Part shown: positions 1 through 7,547 of the stretch, piece by piece
How positions within the stretch are numbered: the stretch's first letter is position 1
Layout: each line of letters begins with the position of its first letter
NCBI RefSeq assembly: GCF_000219805.1
Contig: NC_015759.1
Span: forward strand, 1,302,001 to 1,366,000
DNA length: 64,000 bases
DNA from: Weissella koreensis KACC 15510
GTDB taxonomy: Bacteria; Bacillota; Bacilli; Lactobacillales; Lactobacillaceae
Direction: 5' to 3'
The notes under the pieces: generated by a model
Told to the model about the DNA's origin: nothing
Database searches by the model: none
The model's input: only the letters and a program-made list of their open reading frames with translations
Program-made: the position numbers and the translations under genes

Positions 1-963
1 CGTTGGGACAAAAATATCTTACCAACGTTTAAAGCTTTTGATCCGTCGGCTGGAGAATTTGATGAAAACAATCCACATTTCTATAGCACATTTGAAAAAG
101 AAAACGAAACAAGCCGGCTTTCACAGAATTCCGCATTGGTTGTCGGAACTGGGGCATTTCGCTTAGGGGATGGCGCTGCTGGATCATATACTATGTCGAT
201 GGTTAGTTCAGAGCTGCGACGTTTAGGTATTCCAACGATTGTTATGAATAATAATCCTAATGATCTATTATTCATTCCGCAAATTGCTGATAAACATTAC
301 TATGAGCCTTTAGAATTATCTGACGTGATGAGTATTCTAGAAGTTGAAAATCCTCAGTATGTTTTTATTCCGGGAAATCGAATTAAATTAATTACTAAAT
401 TAAGAGAAATGGGTGTATCAGTTAATGTCATTGCCAAAGATAAATATTTACCAACAAGCTTATCTGAAAACAATGAACAAACAATTGTAAATTATTTCTG
501 GGATGGTCAAATATTGACGCCAATTTCAATGGCACAACAAGATAATTCTCAGATAATTATTGATCAAAAGGTAATGACTGAATCGCTCTATAAATCATTA
601 CCACGGCCTAAATTAAAGGTGGCTCATCCAGGCTTATATCAATTGGTTGTTGACCATTGGCCTTTTGAACAAGAAGTGCAGGCAGATGATTTAAGACCAA
701 TGCCGTTTACACATTTAGCATTTTTAAATAAAATTACTGGCGTCAACTGGATTAGAATGATGGTAAGATATATGACAGATCAGGTAACCTCAGATGATGA
801 AGTGTTGCTCCAAAATTGGCGAAACCAAAGTTGGGCAATCCCAGCAGGTCGGCTTTCATATTCTAATCCAGATTTTGCAGCCCATCTGAAGATTCGAGAA
901 TCCCAAATTGATAATGGTCAATTTGCAATGGGTGCTCGGATGAACAAAATTGAGAACGATTAA
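1..963 (+). CDS. CarB-like protein, 3' part (5' end outside the window)
   Basis: The frame is open from the first base; the 320 visible codons end in TAA at 961-963. Residues about 15-145 resemble the junction and second pre-ATP-grasp domain of carbamoyl-phosphate synthase large subunit (CarB): an F-YSTFEKENE segment, then VVGTGAFRLGDG where CarB has a G-GP-RIGQG loop, then NNNP and IADKHYYEPLELSDV matching the NPET...YFEPLT region. The nucleotide-site residues are altered, and the remaining roughly 175 residues show no ATP-grasp or MGS domain that I recognise, so this is probably not a working CarB. It lies 19 nt before prsA and may be co-transcribed with it. Function unknown. It could be a CarB-derived protein conserved in lactic acid bacteria or a degenerating paralogue. 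Confidence 0.6.
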   Translation, partial: RWDKNILPTFKAFDPSAGEFDENNPHFYSTFEKENETSRLSQNSALVVGTGAFRLGDGAAGSYTMSMVSSELRRLGIPTIVMNNNPNDLLFIPQIADKHYYEPLELSDVMSILEVENPQYVFIPGNRIKLITKLREMGVSVNVIAKDKYLPTSLSENNEQTIVNYFWDGQILTPISMAQQDNSQIIIDQKVMTESLYKSLPRPKLKVAHPGLYQLVVDHWPFEQEVQADDLRPMPFTHLAFLNKITGVNWIRMMVRYMTDQVTSDDEVLLQNWRNQSWAIPAGRLSYSNPDFAAHLKIRESQIDNGQFAMGARMNKIEND

Positions 964-982
964 TAAAGGAGTGTTATTTTTT

Positions 983-1906
983 ATGAAAAAAGGTTTATTA
1001 GTATTTGGTGGATTAATAATTATTGCAGGTGGTTTGGTAGCTTTTGGATTGTCAAGCGGAAAAAATGTTGCAACTTCAAATGCAGGTTCAATTTCAGAAC
1101 AGAAATTATATGAAAATTTGAAGAAAACACCAGAGGGTAAGCAAACATTTGCGAACTTGATGATTAAGCAAGTTTTACAAAAAGATTATGGGGATAAGGT
1201 AAATCAAAAAGATGTTGATAAGCAATATGCTGATGCAAAGAAGCAATATGGTTCATCATTTGAGACAACCTTGCAAAGTAGTGGAATGACAACTGAATCG
1301 TATAAGGATAGCCTTTATCTTTCAGCTTTGGAAAAAGCCGCTTATCAAGCTAATCAAAAATTTACAAATAAAGAATTGAAGCAGACTTATGACGCTTATA
1401 CACCAAATGTTAGTGCTTCAATCATTAAAACTGATTCAGAAGATGATGCTAAAAAGGTGATTAGTGATATTAAAGACGGTACTAGCTTTGAGGATGAAGC
1501 AAAAGATAAGTCAACTGATACCGCTACGAAGGATAAGGGCGGAAAACTAGATAAATTTGATTCAACCGTTAGTTCTTCTGTTGTGAATAGTACAGTGCGT
1601 GATGCTGCTTTTAATTTGAAAGTTGGTGATATGTCAGAAACACCAGTGAAGGTAACAGCTGATGGAACTACTAGCACCAGCGATAGTTATTATGTTATCA
1701 AATTAAATTCAAAGGATAAAAAAGATAGCTTTGCCAAGTCAAAGGCAAAGATGAAGGATATTATTGTTGAAGATAAATTAAATTCTGATTCAAAGGCAAT
1801 GCAAACCTTTATTGGAAAGCAATTAGATAAGGCTGATGTTCATATTGCTGATAGTGATTTAAAGACGGCACTTTCGTCTTATACAGAAGCAGCTAATCAA
1901 AAATAA
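983..1906 (+). CDS. prsA: PrsA-type foldase (parvulin peptidyl-prolyl isomerase)
   Basis: 307 residues. PrsA helps secreted proteins fold outside the membrane. Residues 4-23 form a hydrophobic signal or anchor segment; about 40-140 are the N-terminal chaperone lobe, and about 142-243 the parvulin domain (GGKLDKF, and a C-terminal YYVIKLN strand). Start chosen at ATG 983 because AAAGGA lies 12 nt upstream; an in-frame ATG at 950 lies inside the preceding gene. Unlike classical PrsA there is no lipobox cysteine after the hydrophobic segment, so it is probably anchored by an uncleaved N-terminal helix or released by signal peptidase I. A terminator follows directly. Confidence 0.85.
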   Translation: MKKGLLVFGGLIIIAGGLVAFGLSSGKNVATSNAGSISEQKLYENLKKTPEGKQTFANLMIKQVLQKDYGDKVNQKDVDKQYADAKKQYGSSFETTLQSSGMTTESYKDSLYLSALEKAAYQANQKFTNKELKQTYDAYTPNVSASIIKTDSEDDAKKVISDIKDGTSFEDEAKDKSTDTATKDKGGKLDKFDSTVSSSVVNSTVRDAAFNLKVGDMSETPVKVTADGTTSTSDSYYVIKLNSKDKKDSFAKSKAKMKDIIVEDKLNSDSKAMQTFIGKQLDKADVHIADSDLKTALSSYTEAANQK

Positions 1907-1918
1907 TTAACAATACAA

Positions 1919-1969
1919 ATGGTGGACATAAGAGAGAATAAAATTCTTTTTTATGCCCATCATTTTTTG
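1919..1969 (+). terminator. Rho-independent terminator of prsA
   Basis: Arms 1919-1931 and 1951-1963 pair over about 13 bp with two G-U pairs, followed by a run of T at 1963-1968. Confidence 0.8.
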
Positions 1970-2075
1970 TTTAAAATCTTTTATAGACAAATGGAAAAAT
2001 AATGTCATTTAGGAGTCACAAAAGGTTATATTCTTTTTGATATTTGAGACATTTACATTTTTTAATCTAATTATA

Positions 2076-2090
2076 ATGTAATCGTTTGCT
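2076..2090 (+). promoter_or_regulatory. Candidate cre site (CcpA) upstream of the asp23 operon
   Basis: ATGTAATCGTTTGCT fits the catabolite-responsive-element consensus WTGNAANCGNWNNCW at every defined position. It lies just upstream of a TATAAT at 2114-2119. Binding is inferred. Confidence 0.5.
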
Positions 2091-2113
2091 AAATATAATA
2101 AAAATTGTTAGAA

Positions 2114-2119
2114 TATAAT
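2114..2119 (+). promoter_or_regulatory. Probable -10 element of the asp23/amaP operon
   Basis: Consensus TATAAT about 30 nt before the strong AAGGAGG at 2146-2152. No good -35 hexamer sits at 16-18 bp spacing, so the promoter may need an activator or another sigma factor. Confidence 0.4.
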
Positions 2120-2129
2120 TATAGCAACA

Positions 2130-2144
2130 ATGTAAACGTATACA
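2130..2144 (+). promoter_or_regulatory. Second candidate cre site at the asp23 operon start
   Basis: ATGTAAACGTATACA also fits WTGNAANCGNWNNCW at every defined position. It falls about 11 nt after the -10, around the expected transcription start, a typical place for CcpA repression. Together with 2076-2090 it brackets the promoter. Confidence 0.5.
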
Positions 2145-2153
2145 AAAAGGAGG

Positions 2154-2354
2154 TGATTCTATTCGAGTTTAATTATTGGAATGTTAGCCATTAGGATTAT
2201 GTGGCATTATTAGTATCTTTTATAATATTGTTGGTTTGTGATTAGGATAAATATTTAAGGGCCAACATTGTCTGGTATAGTTTTAATTCTATTGCTATTG
2301 AGGGTAATTATATTAGTATTAATTATTTCATTGGTTATTAATAGAATGAAATAA
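2154..2354 (+). pseudogene. Decayed GlsB/YeaQ/YmgE-family stress membrane protein gene
   Basis: A strong Shine-Dalgarno (AAGGAGG, 2146-2152) is followed by sequence with no start codon. Translation in pieces gives SSLIIGMLA, then after a frame change GIISIFYNIVGL, then after a second change GPTLSGIVLILLLL and LVLIISLVINRMK before TAA at 2352-2354. These match the Gly-rich membrane segments of the small GlsB proteins that normally head Asp23/AmaP operons. At least three in-frame stops and two frame changes interrupt it. The SD and promoter are intact, so the region probably now serves only as the operon leader. Confidence 0.7.
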
Positions 2355-2368
2355 AGGCGGTTGATAAT

Positions 2369-2926
2369 ATGAAAAAATGGAAAAAAATATTAATGGCTAT
2401 TGTTACTATATTGTATATATTCCCTTTCATATCAATGATTAAACCTCATGAAAGTAAAATGATAGGGAATCAAATTAATGCATGGTTAATTCAAAACAAT
2501 ATTAATAATTTTACCGTTGAAACAATTATCGAAATTTATCTGATAATTTGTGTTGTTTTTTTGATTATTATGTTATTTACGATTATTTTCTGGCCATCGG
2601 CTAAGAATAATGTTGTATTAACCAATCAGAAGAGTGGAAAATTGGCTCTTGATAATCGCGGGATTAGTAGTTTTATTAATCAAAGATTTAAAGATGAAAA
2701 TTTGGAAAATATCAATATTAAAATAAAAAACCAAGTTCATTCAATTAAGATTAAGGTATCTGCCGAATCAAAATATCAACAAGATAAAGTACAAAAAATC
2801 ATAAGATTACAAGACCAAATTAACAAGGATTTAAATGAATTACTTAAAAATACTGATATAAATAAAATTAATACAAATATTGTTATAAATCGCCCAAAAA
2901 ATAGTAAGAATATTCGCGTCCTTTAG
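2369..2926 (+). CDS. amaP: Alkaline shock response membrane anchor protein AmaP
   Basis: 185 residues with two membrane segments (about 8-26 and 52-74), then a soluble Asp23-like domain (about 90-180). AmaP family members tether Asp23 to the membrane. Start ATG 2369 follows AAAGGCGG at 2353-2360. It is the first intact gene of the operon amaP-DUF2273-asp23; the next gene starts 17 nt downstream. Identification rests on the two-helix plus Asp23-like layout and gene order. Confidence 0.8.
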   Translation: MKKWKKILMAIVTILYIFPFISMIKPHESKMIGNQINAWLIQNNINNFTVETIIEIYLIICVVFLIIMLFTIIFWPSAKNNVVLTNQKSGKLALDNRGISSFINQRFKDENLENINIKIKNQVHSIKIKVSAESKYQQDKVQKIIRLQDQINKDLNELLKNTDINKINTNIVINRPKNSKNIRVL

Positions 2927-2943
2927 TAGAAGGAGGTAAGGAG

Positions 2944-3141
2944 ATGCAAAATTTAAAATTAGAAGCATCTAAAATTGGACTAGTCATTGGCTTATTACTA
3001 GCAATTTTGATTCTAGTTTTTGGATTCTGGAATTCTGTTTTAGTTATTTTATTTGGTGGAATTGGTTGGTTTATTGGTTGGATCATTCAAAATTGGAATA
3101 TATCATTTGAAAAAATCAAACAAATATTTACTGAATCATAA
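2944..3141 (+). CDS. DUF2273 family small membrane protein
   Basis: 65 residues, almost entirely membrane-embedded: two hydrophobic stretches (about 11-30 and 32-50) with Gly-rich turns (FGGIGWFIGW) and a short charged C-terminus. DUF2273 proteins occur between AmaP and Asp23 in many Firmicutes, as here; their biochemical role is unknown. Start fixed by GGAGGTAAGGAG immediately before ATG 2944. The gap to asp23 is 16 nt. Confidence 0.8.
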   Translation: MQNLKLEASKIGLVIGLLLAILILVFGFWNSVLVILFGGIGWFIGWIIQNWNISFEKIKQIFTES

Positions 3142-3157
3142 AAAAGGAGATATTATT

Positions 3158-3664
3158 ATGGAAAAGGGAAGTAATAAAAATCAAGTAATTAAAGGCGATT
3201 TAACTTTTGATGATAAAGTTATTCAAAAAATTGTGGGTTATTCAATTGAGAAAATTGATGGACTACTTGGAATTGACGCTGGATTTATTGCAAATGTTAA
3301 AAACAAGTTGGTTAATAGTTCAAATCCCACAGAAGGTGTAGAAGTTGAAGTTGGTAAAGAGCAAGTTGCGGTAGATCTCGATATCATTACCGAATTTGGA
3401 AAGGATGCTCGTACCATCTATCAAAAGATTCAAGAATTGGTTAAGACTAAAATCATGGAAATGACAGGTCTTGAGTTGATCGAGTTGAATGTAAAGGTAG
3501 TAGATATTCAAACTGCTCGTGAATTCAACAAAAATCAAGTAACTTTGCAAGACAAAGCGGGTGATATGGGTCAAACTATTAAGGATAAAACAAAGGATGG
3601 CTATGATTCAGTGAAAGATAATTTAGCTGATAATAGCGAAAATCAAGGAGAACGGGTCAAATAA
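3158..3664 (+). CDS. asp23: Asp23/Gls24 family envelope stress protein
   Basis: 168 residues. The Asp23 (DUF322) domain spans about 15-130 (LTFDDKVIQKIVGYSIEKIDGL near the start, VDLDIITEFG, and a VNVKVVDIQ-like end strand). A lysine/aspartate-rich tail follows. Asp23 proteins form membrane-associated assemblies at the cell envelope through AmaP and respond to cell-wall or alkaline stress. The start is ATG 3158, preceded by AAAAAGGAG; an in-frame ATG at 3053 lies within the previous gene and has no SD. Last gene of the operon. Confidence 0.9.
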   Translation: MEKGSNKNQVIKGDLTFDDKVIQKIVGYSIEKIDGLLGIDAGFIANVKNKLVNSSNPTEGVEVEVGKEQVAVDLDIITEFGKDARTIYQKIQELVKTKIMEMTGLELIELNVKVVDIQTAREFNKNQVTLQDKAGDMGQTIKDKTKDGYDSVKDNLADNSENQGERVK

Positions 3665-3707
3665 ATTAGAATGTATTTACGACAATTACTCAATATAATT
3701 AGAATTA

Positions 3708-3755
3708 AAAAAGATTGAACCTAAACAGAGATGTTAGGTTCAATCTTTTATTTTG
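3708..3755 (+). terminator. Bidirectional terminator between asp23 and tetR
   Basis: Perfect 14-bp stem (3711-3724 with 3734-3747) with T-rich sequence on the plus side and A-rich sequence before it, so it can serve both converging genes. Confidence 0.85.
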
Positions 3756-3771
3756 GAATGGTATTAAATTT

Positions 3772-4323
3772 TTATAGAAATGATCCTTGTGCATCTGTCA
3801 TTTCTTTTGCCATCTCTGCTAAACTTTCAATTGAATCGTGCATTCCTGTTGAAATCCAACGAATCGCAATTGCTAGCATACCAGAAGCAGTGAAGTCTGA
3901 AATATAATCGACAATTGCAGCATTAGTAGCATGATTACGTAAAATATCAGAATACAAGTCATGCAAGATATCTCGCAAAGGCGGGTAGAATTGTTCGCGG
4001 AGACCTGCATTTAAAAGAATGGCAATCTCAACCGCGTTAGCTTGGATGAATTCAAAAAATGCTTGCGCTACCGCTCTTGAATCTTGCGGGAGGTGCTGGG
4101 CATCATGTGAAAAATCATTGGTTAATTGTTCAATGATCGTGTGAATAATATTTTCTTTTGTCCCGAAATGTCGATAGAAAGCCATTCTAGACACGCCTGC
4201 CTTACGGGTGATTTCAGTTACCGCAAGTTGGTCATACGACTGGCTTTGAAGTAGTGTTAAAGTTGCATCAATAATTTGATCATCCGTTTGTTGGCGAATG
4301 GTTTCAGTTTGTAAATTTCTCAT
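3772..4323 (-). CDS. TetR/AcrR family transcriptional regulator
   Basis: 183 residues. The N-terminal TetR helix-turn-helix spans about 16-62 (IIDATLTLLQSQSY, VTEITRKAGVSRMAFYRHFGTKENI); a divergent all-helical ligand/dimer domain follows. It is separated from the mevalonate operon upstream by a terminator, so it has its own promoter. ATG 4323 has no SD, and the nearest plausible promoter puts the transcription start within a few bases of the ATG (see 4334-4362). Target genes unknown; no drug pump lies next to it. Confidence 0.85.
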   Translation of the reverse strand: MRNLQTETIRQQTDDQIIDATLTLLQSQSYDQLAVTEITRKAGVSRMAFYRHFGTKENIIHTIIEQLTNDFSHDAQHLPQDSRAVAQAFFEFIQANAVEIAILLNAGLREQFYPPLRDILHDLYSDILRNHATNAAIVDYISDFTASGMLAIAIRWISTGMHDSIESLAEMAKEMTDAQGSFL

Positions 4324-4333
4324 AGCTTAAGTA

Positions 4334-4362
4334 TATAAATAAAAAGCGAACTTGTTTAGCAA
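4334..4362 (-). promoter_or_regulatory. Candidate tetR promoter overlapping a terminator
   Basis: On the minus strand TTGCTA (4362-4357) and TTTATA (4339-4334) are 17 bp apart, 10 nt before the tetR ATG. The -35 lies inside the terminator stem-loop of the upstream operon. Start of transcription would be at or very near the ATG. Confidence 0.45.
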
Positions 4363-4376
4363 GTTCGCTTTTTTGA
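4340..4376 (-). terminator. Terminator of the mevalonate operon
   Basis: Perfect 13-bp stem (4342-4354 with 4360-4372), 5-nt loop, with T-rich sequence on the minus side after fni. Confidence 0.85.
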
Positions 4377-4428
4377 CGTAATAGTTTATTAAATCGCAAC
4401 TTCTATTAATAAAAATTTAAAAATTAGG

Positions 4429-5472
4429 CTAATCTAAATGACGTTGTTGAGCATAACTATTTAACTCAGGGCTTAAAATATATGGAACATTTGGTAAATC
4501 ATTCTGTCCATTTGCACCTACTAGAGCATAAAGTTTAGGCAGATGAGATTGCCATAATTGAATGGTTTCAATTAAGTGATCCGGACCATATTTAAGTAGG
4601 TCATGTAAAAAGTAACCGGCAACCCCCACTGCCTTAGCGCCTAAGACCTGAGCCTTAACAACATCAAGGGGAGAGGTGATGCCACCAGTAGCCAAAATCT
4701 TAGCATGGCTATCTTTAGTTTCTAATAGCGATTCTGCTGTAGTTTGACCCCAATCGTATAAATATTGATGACTTTGCTTAGTTACAGTAGTGCGGTTTCT
4801 TCGATCTTCAATTATTGCGAAATTAGTACCAGAACGGCCACCGACATTAATATATTGAGCACCCATTTGTTCAAGTTGCTTAATAGTTTGTTGATCCATT
4901 CCAAAGCCAACTTCTTTAATGATTACTGGAACGTGAATCGTATTAATGATTTCCCCAATTGATTCCATCCAATGAAAATCACGATCCCCTTCAGCCATTA
5001 CAATTTCTTGGGCTACATTTACATGGATTTCAAGCGCGTTAGCGCCAATCATATCAACTACTTGTTGAGCTTCATGAGCAGTATGTCCTGCTCCTAAGTT
5101 GGCAATTAAAAAACCATCAGGATTGGATTTACGAGCAACTTCAAAAGAAGAAATAGCATTATGATCTTTGAGAGCGATACTTTGTGAACCGACAGCCATG
5201 GCTAATCCGGTTATTTTTGCGATTTTAGCTAGCTGTTCATTAATCTCACCTGTCTTTTGACTTCCACCGGTCATAGCTTCAATGTAGAAAGGATAATCCC
5301 AACCCAAAGCTGAATCTTGAACCTGTAGATTGATTTCTTGGACATTTGTTTCTGGCAAAGATCGATGAATTAAGCGGATTTGCTCAAGTGATGAAATCGG
5401 GGGATTTTTTTTAAATTCAGCTTCCGCTAAAGCTAAGTGTTCATCTTTACGATGTGCGTGTTCAGATTCCAT
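4429..5472 (-). CDS. fni: Type 2 isopentenyl-diphosphate delta-isomerase (FMN-dependent)
   Basis: 347 residues. Interconverts isopentenyl and dimethylallyl diphosphate, the last step of the mevalonate route. Family marks: N-terminal RKDEHL, MTGGSQ (FMN/phosphate region), GSQSIALKD, NVGGRSGTNFA and the C-terminal phosphate-binding ATGGITSPLDV...GVAGYFL barrel end. Last gene of mvaK1-mvaD-mvaK2-fni. Its ATG at 5472 overlaps the mvaK2 stop by 11 nt and has AAAGGAA about 9 nt upstream, so translation is coupled but has its own SD. Cytoplasmic. Confidence 0.95.
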   Translation of the reverse strand: MESEHAHRKDEHLALAEAEFKKNPPISSLEQIRLIHRSLPETNVQEINLQVQDSALGWDYPFYIEAMTGGSQKTGEINEQLAKIAKITGLAMAVGSQSIALKDHNAISSFEVARKSNPDGFLIANLGAGHTAHEAQQVVDMIGANALEIHVNVAQEIVMAEGDRDFHWMESIGEIINTIHVPVIIKEVGFGMDQQTIKQLEQMGAQYINVGGRSGTNFAIIEDRRNRTTVTKQSHQYLYDWGQTTAESLLETKDSHAKILATGGITSPLDVVKAQVLGAKAVGVAGYFLHDLLKYGPDHLIETIQLWQSHLPKLYALVGANGQNDLPNVPYILSPELNSYAQQRHLD

Positions 5473-6544
5473 AATAAGTTCCTTTCACCGGTGCAATGTT
5501 AAGAGGGAGATTTTGAATACCATGAGTTTTCCAAGTATCTAATAGTTTAGGATCGGGAATACGATTTAATGTAAAAGCAATACCGTTGTCGCCATTTCCA
5601 GCCCCTGATATTTTACTAGGAAGATTAAATAACTTTGCATCGGATAAAAAGTGCTGTAAAGCTGGTGTTTGATAAGGTATATTTTGATTAATAGTGTAAT
5701 TAATTAATGTCTTCTGAATTGAAGTTATTGCCAAATTAAAAGCAGACCAATCATTTTGTGCAAGTGATTTTTGTATTTTTAAGACATCTCGATCAGAATC
5801 TATTAAAAATTCTGATTCTAATTCTTGTGATTTACTTTGATTGATTTGTTTTAAACTAGTTTGGGTATCAGCAGGACTTTTAGTCCAACCCACAAGAAGG
5901 TGCCAATTATTTGGTAAATGGGCATTTTCTAATTTTAATAAAGGCCATTCCATATTAATTAAATTGAGAAGTGAAGTTTGGCGTTTTTCTTTTTCCACCC
6001 AAGCTTGATCAAATTTTTGATAAAAGACAATTCCGCCAAAACATGCTGCTGCGATATCACCCATTGATCCTTTTTTGAATTTAGGGAGTTGGAGGAGAGC
6101 TAAAGATGCTAATTTAAAAAGCTTTGTTTTAGAGAAAGAGATCTGATGAAATTGTAACAAACTAGCCAATACTCCGACCACCGTTGCGCCAGATGATCCC
6201 AAACCGATTTTAATGTGATCGATGCTCAGATGGCTTTCAATTTCTAAACTGAAAGGCTTTAGTGCAGGTGATTTTTCTAAATCTTTCCGAAATTCCTCAA
6301 AGATATTCAGTGCTGATTGAATTAGTTGCCATTGTTCATCAAGAGTATTAGGTAAATTTTTTAATTGATTATTAGGAATGGAATATGCTCCTAAGAGATC
6401 GCTTTGGATTTCTATTTGTGAAGCTGGTTTAATTTTAAAGTCAATGTATCGATCAATCGCCATCACTAAACTAGAGTGACCACTATGAGTAACTGCAAAT
6501 TCACCTGCTAAAAATAATTTACCCGGAATCTGAAGCTTAAGCAT
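5462..6544 (-). CDS. mvaK2: Phosphomevalonate kinase (GHMP family)
   Basis: 360 residues. Phosphorylates 5-phosphomevalonate to 5-diphosphomevalonate. GHMP marks: N-terminal IPGKLFLAGEFAV, the ATP loop GLGSSGATVV (about residue 106), and the C-terminal KISGAGNGDNGIAF motif. I start it at ATG 6544, which places PGKLF at the family's usual distance; an in-frame ATG at 6556 adds four residues, and neither has a good SD (GGGG 9 nt before 6544). It overlaps the mvaD end by 8 nt, so it is probably translated by coupling. The central region carries many Lys/Gln insertions, typical of a divergent enzyme. Confidence 0.9.
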   Translation of the reverse strand: MLKLQIPGKLFLAGEFAVTHSGHSSLVMAIDRYIDFKIKPASQIEIQSDLLGAYSIPNNQLKNLPNTLDEQWQLIQSALNIFEEFRKDLEKSPALKPFSLEIESHLSIDHIKIGLGSSGATVVGVLASLLQFHQISFSKTKLFKLASLALLQLPKFKKGSMGDIAAACFGGIVFYQKFDQAWVEKEKRQTSLLNLINMEWPLLKLENAHLPNNWHLLVGWTKSPADTQTSLKQINQSKSQELESEFLIDSDRDVLKIQKSLAQNDWSAFNLAITSIQKTLINYTINQNIPYQTPALQHFLSDAKLFNLPSKISGAGNGDNGIAFTLNRIPDPKLLDTWKTHGIQNLPLNIAPVKGTYYGI

Positions 6545-7529
6545 GTGTGGCCCCATTCTGCCAGATTTTTAACCCTGGGCCCGGCGTAGCTACTTGAATT
6601 GTTATTTCAGGTAAGATTGTATGCAAAGCATCTTCAATTTTTTCAGTGTCATCTGGATGTGAGATTATTTTTACATTAGGTCCTGCATCCATAGTCGCAT
6701 AGACTTTTAGACCATTTTCTCGTAATTCTTGAACCAAATTGATGATCTTCCATGAAATATCAGTTAAGTAAAAGAATGGAGGGTTAGCTACCATATTTTG
6801 GGCATGCATCTCTAATGCATTTTGTTCAGCAATTTTTCCTAAGGTGGCTAGGTCATGTTGATTGATCGCTGTTTGCATTGGTTTAACAAGCGCGTTGGAA
6901 CGTTCAACCCAACTTTGATAAAAGGGAGAATTTTGCATGGCGTTCTGCATTCCACCACGAGAATTTATTTTTTTAGGTTGATCTGAAACAATTACTGTCA
7001 AGAGCTGAATGGGCCAATCGACTTGTTCCTGAAGCGGATGGGCAACAGAAGTTTGATGATCAGTTCCTCGATCCCACTGAACGAAGCCGCCAAAGATCGA
7101 ACGGCTGGCAGAACCTGAACCTTGACGTGCTAAGCGAGAAAGGTCAGCAGGTGTTAGGTCAAGACCAGCGGCTGCAGCAGACGCACCAGCTAAAGCTGCA
7201 AATGCAGAGGCAGACGATGCTAAGCCAGCAGCGGTTGGAACATGATTAAATGATTCAACCTTGGCGTATGTATTGATATTGGCTTGTGCGCGAATTAAAT
7301 CCAGAAAGTTAATGATTTTTTTCTGATCCTTTGCTTTTAAGGATTGGTGATCTAAAGTTATTTGATCATTTGCTAAATCATCATTAAATTCAACGGTGGT
7401 TTCTGTATAAAATTCATTTAAAGTTAGGCTAATCGAGGTGGTGGTGGGGATTATTAATTTTTGATCTGCTTTCCCCCAATATTTCAACAGGGCAATATTT
7501 GTATGTGCACGCGCTGTAAAAGCCACCAT
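6537..7529 (-). CDS. mvaD: Diphosphomevalonate decarboxylase
   Basis: 330 residues. ATP-dependent decarboxylation of mevalonate diphosphate to isopentenyl diphosphate. Recognised by N-terminal ARAHTNIALLKYWGK, the ATP-binding PTAAGLASSASAFAAL (about 102-117), SGSASRSIFGGFVQW, and the late TMDAGPNVKII with its catalytic-site aspartate. Start ATG 7529 with AAGGAGA upstream. Second gene of the operon, 18 nt after mvaK1; its stop overlaps mvaK2. Confidence 0.95.
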   Translation of the reverse strand: MVAFTARAHTNIALLKYWGKADQKLIIPTTTSISLTLNEFYTETTVEFNDDLANDQITLDHQSLKAKDQKKIINFLDLIRAQANINTYAKVESFNHVPTAAGLASSASAFAALAGASAAAAGLDLTPADLSRLARQGSGSASRSIFGGFVQWDRGTDHQTSVAHPLQEQVDWPIQLLTVIVSDQPKKINSRGGMQNAMQNSPFYQSWVERSNALVKPMQTAINQHDLATLGKIAEQNALEMHAQNMVANPPFFYLTDISWKIINLVQELRENGLKVYATMDAGPNVKIISHPDDTEKIEDALHTILPEITIQVATPGPGLKIWQNGATHA

Positions 7530-7547
7530 GATTAAGTTCTCCTTTTT

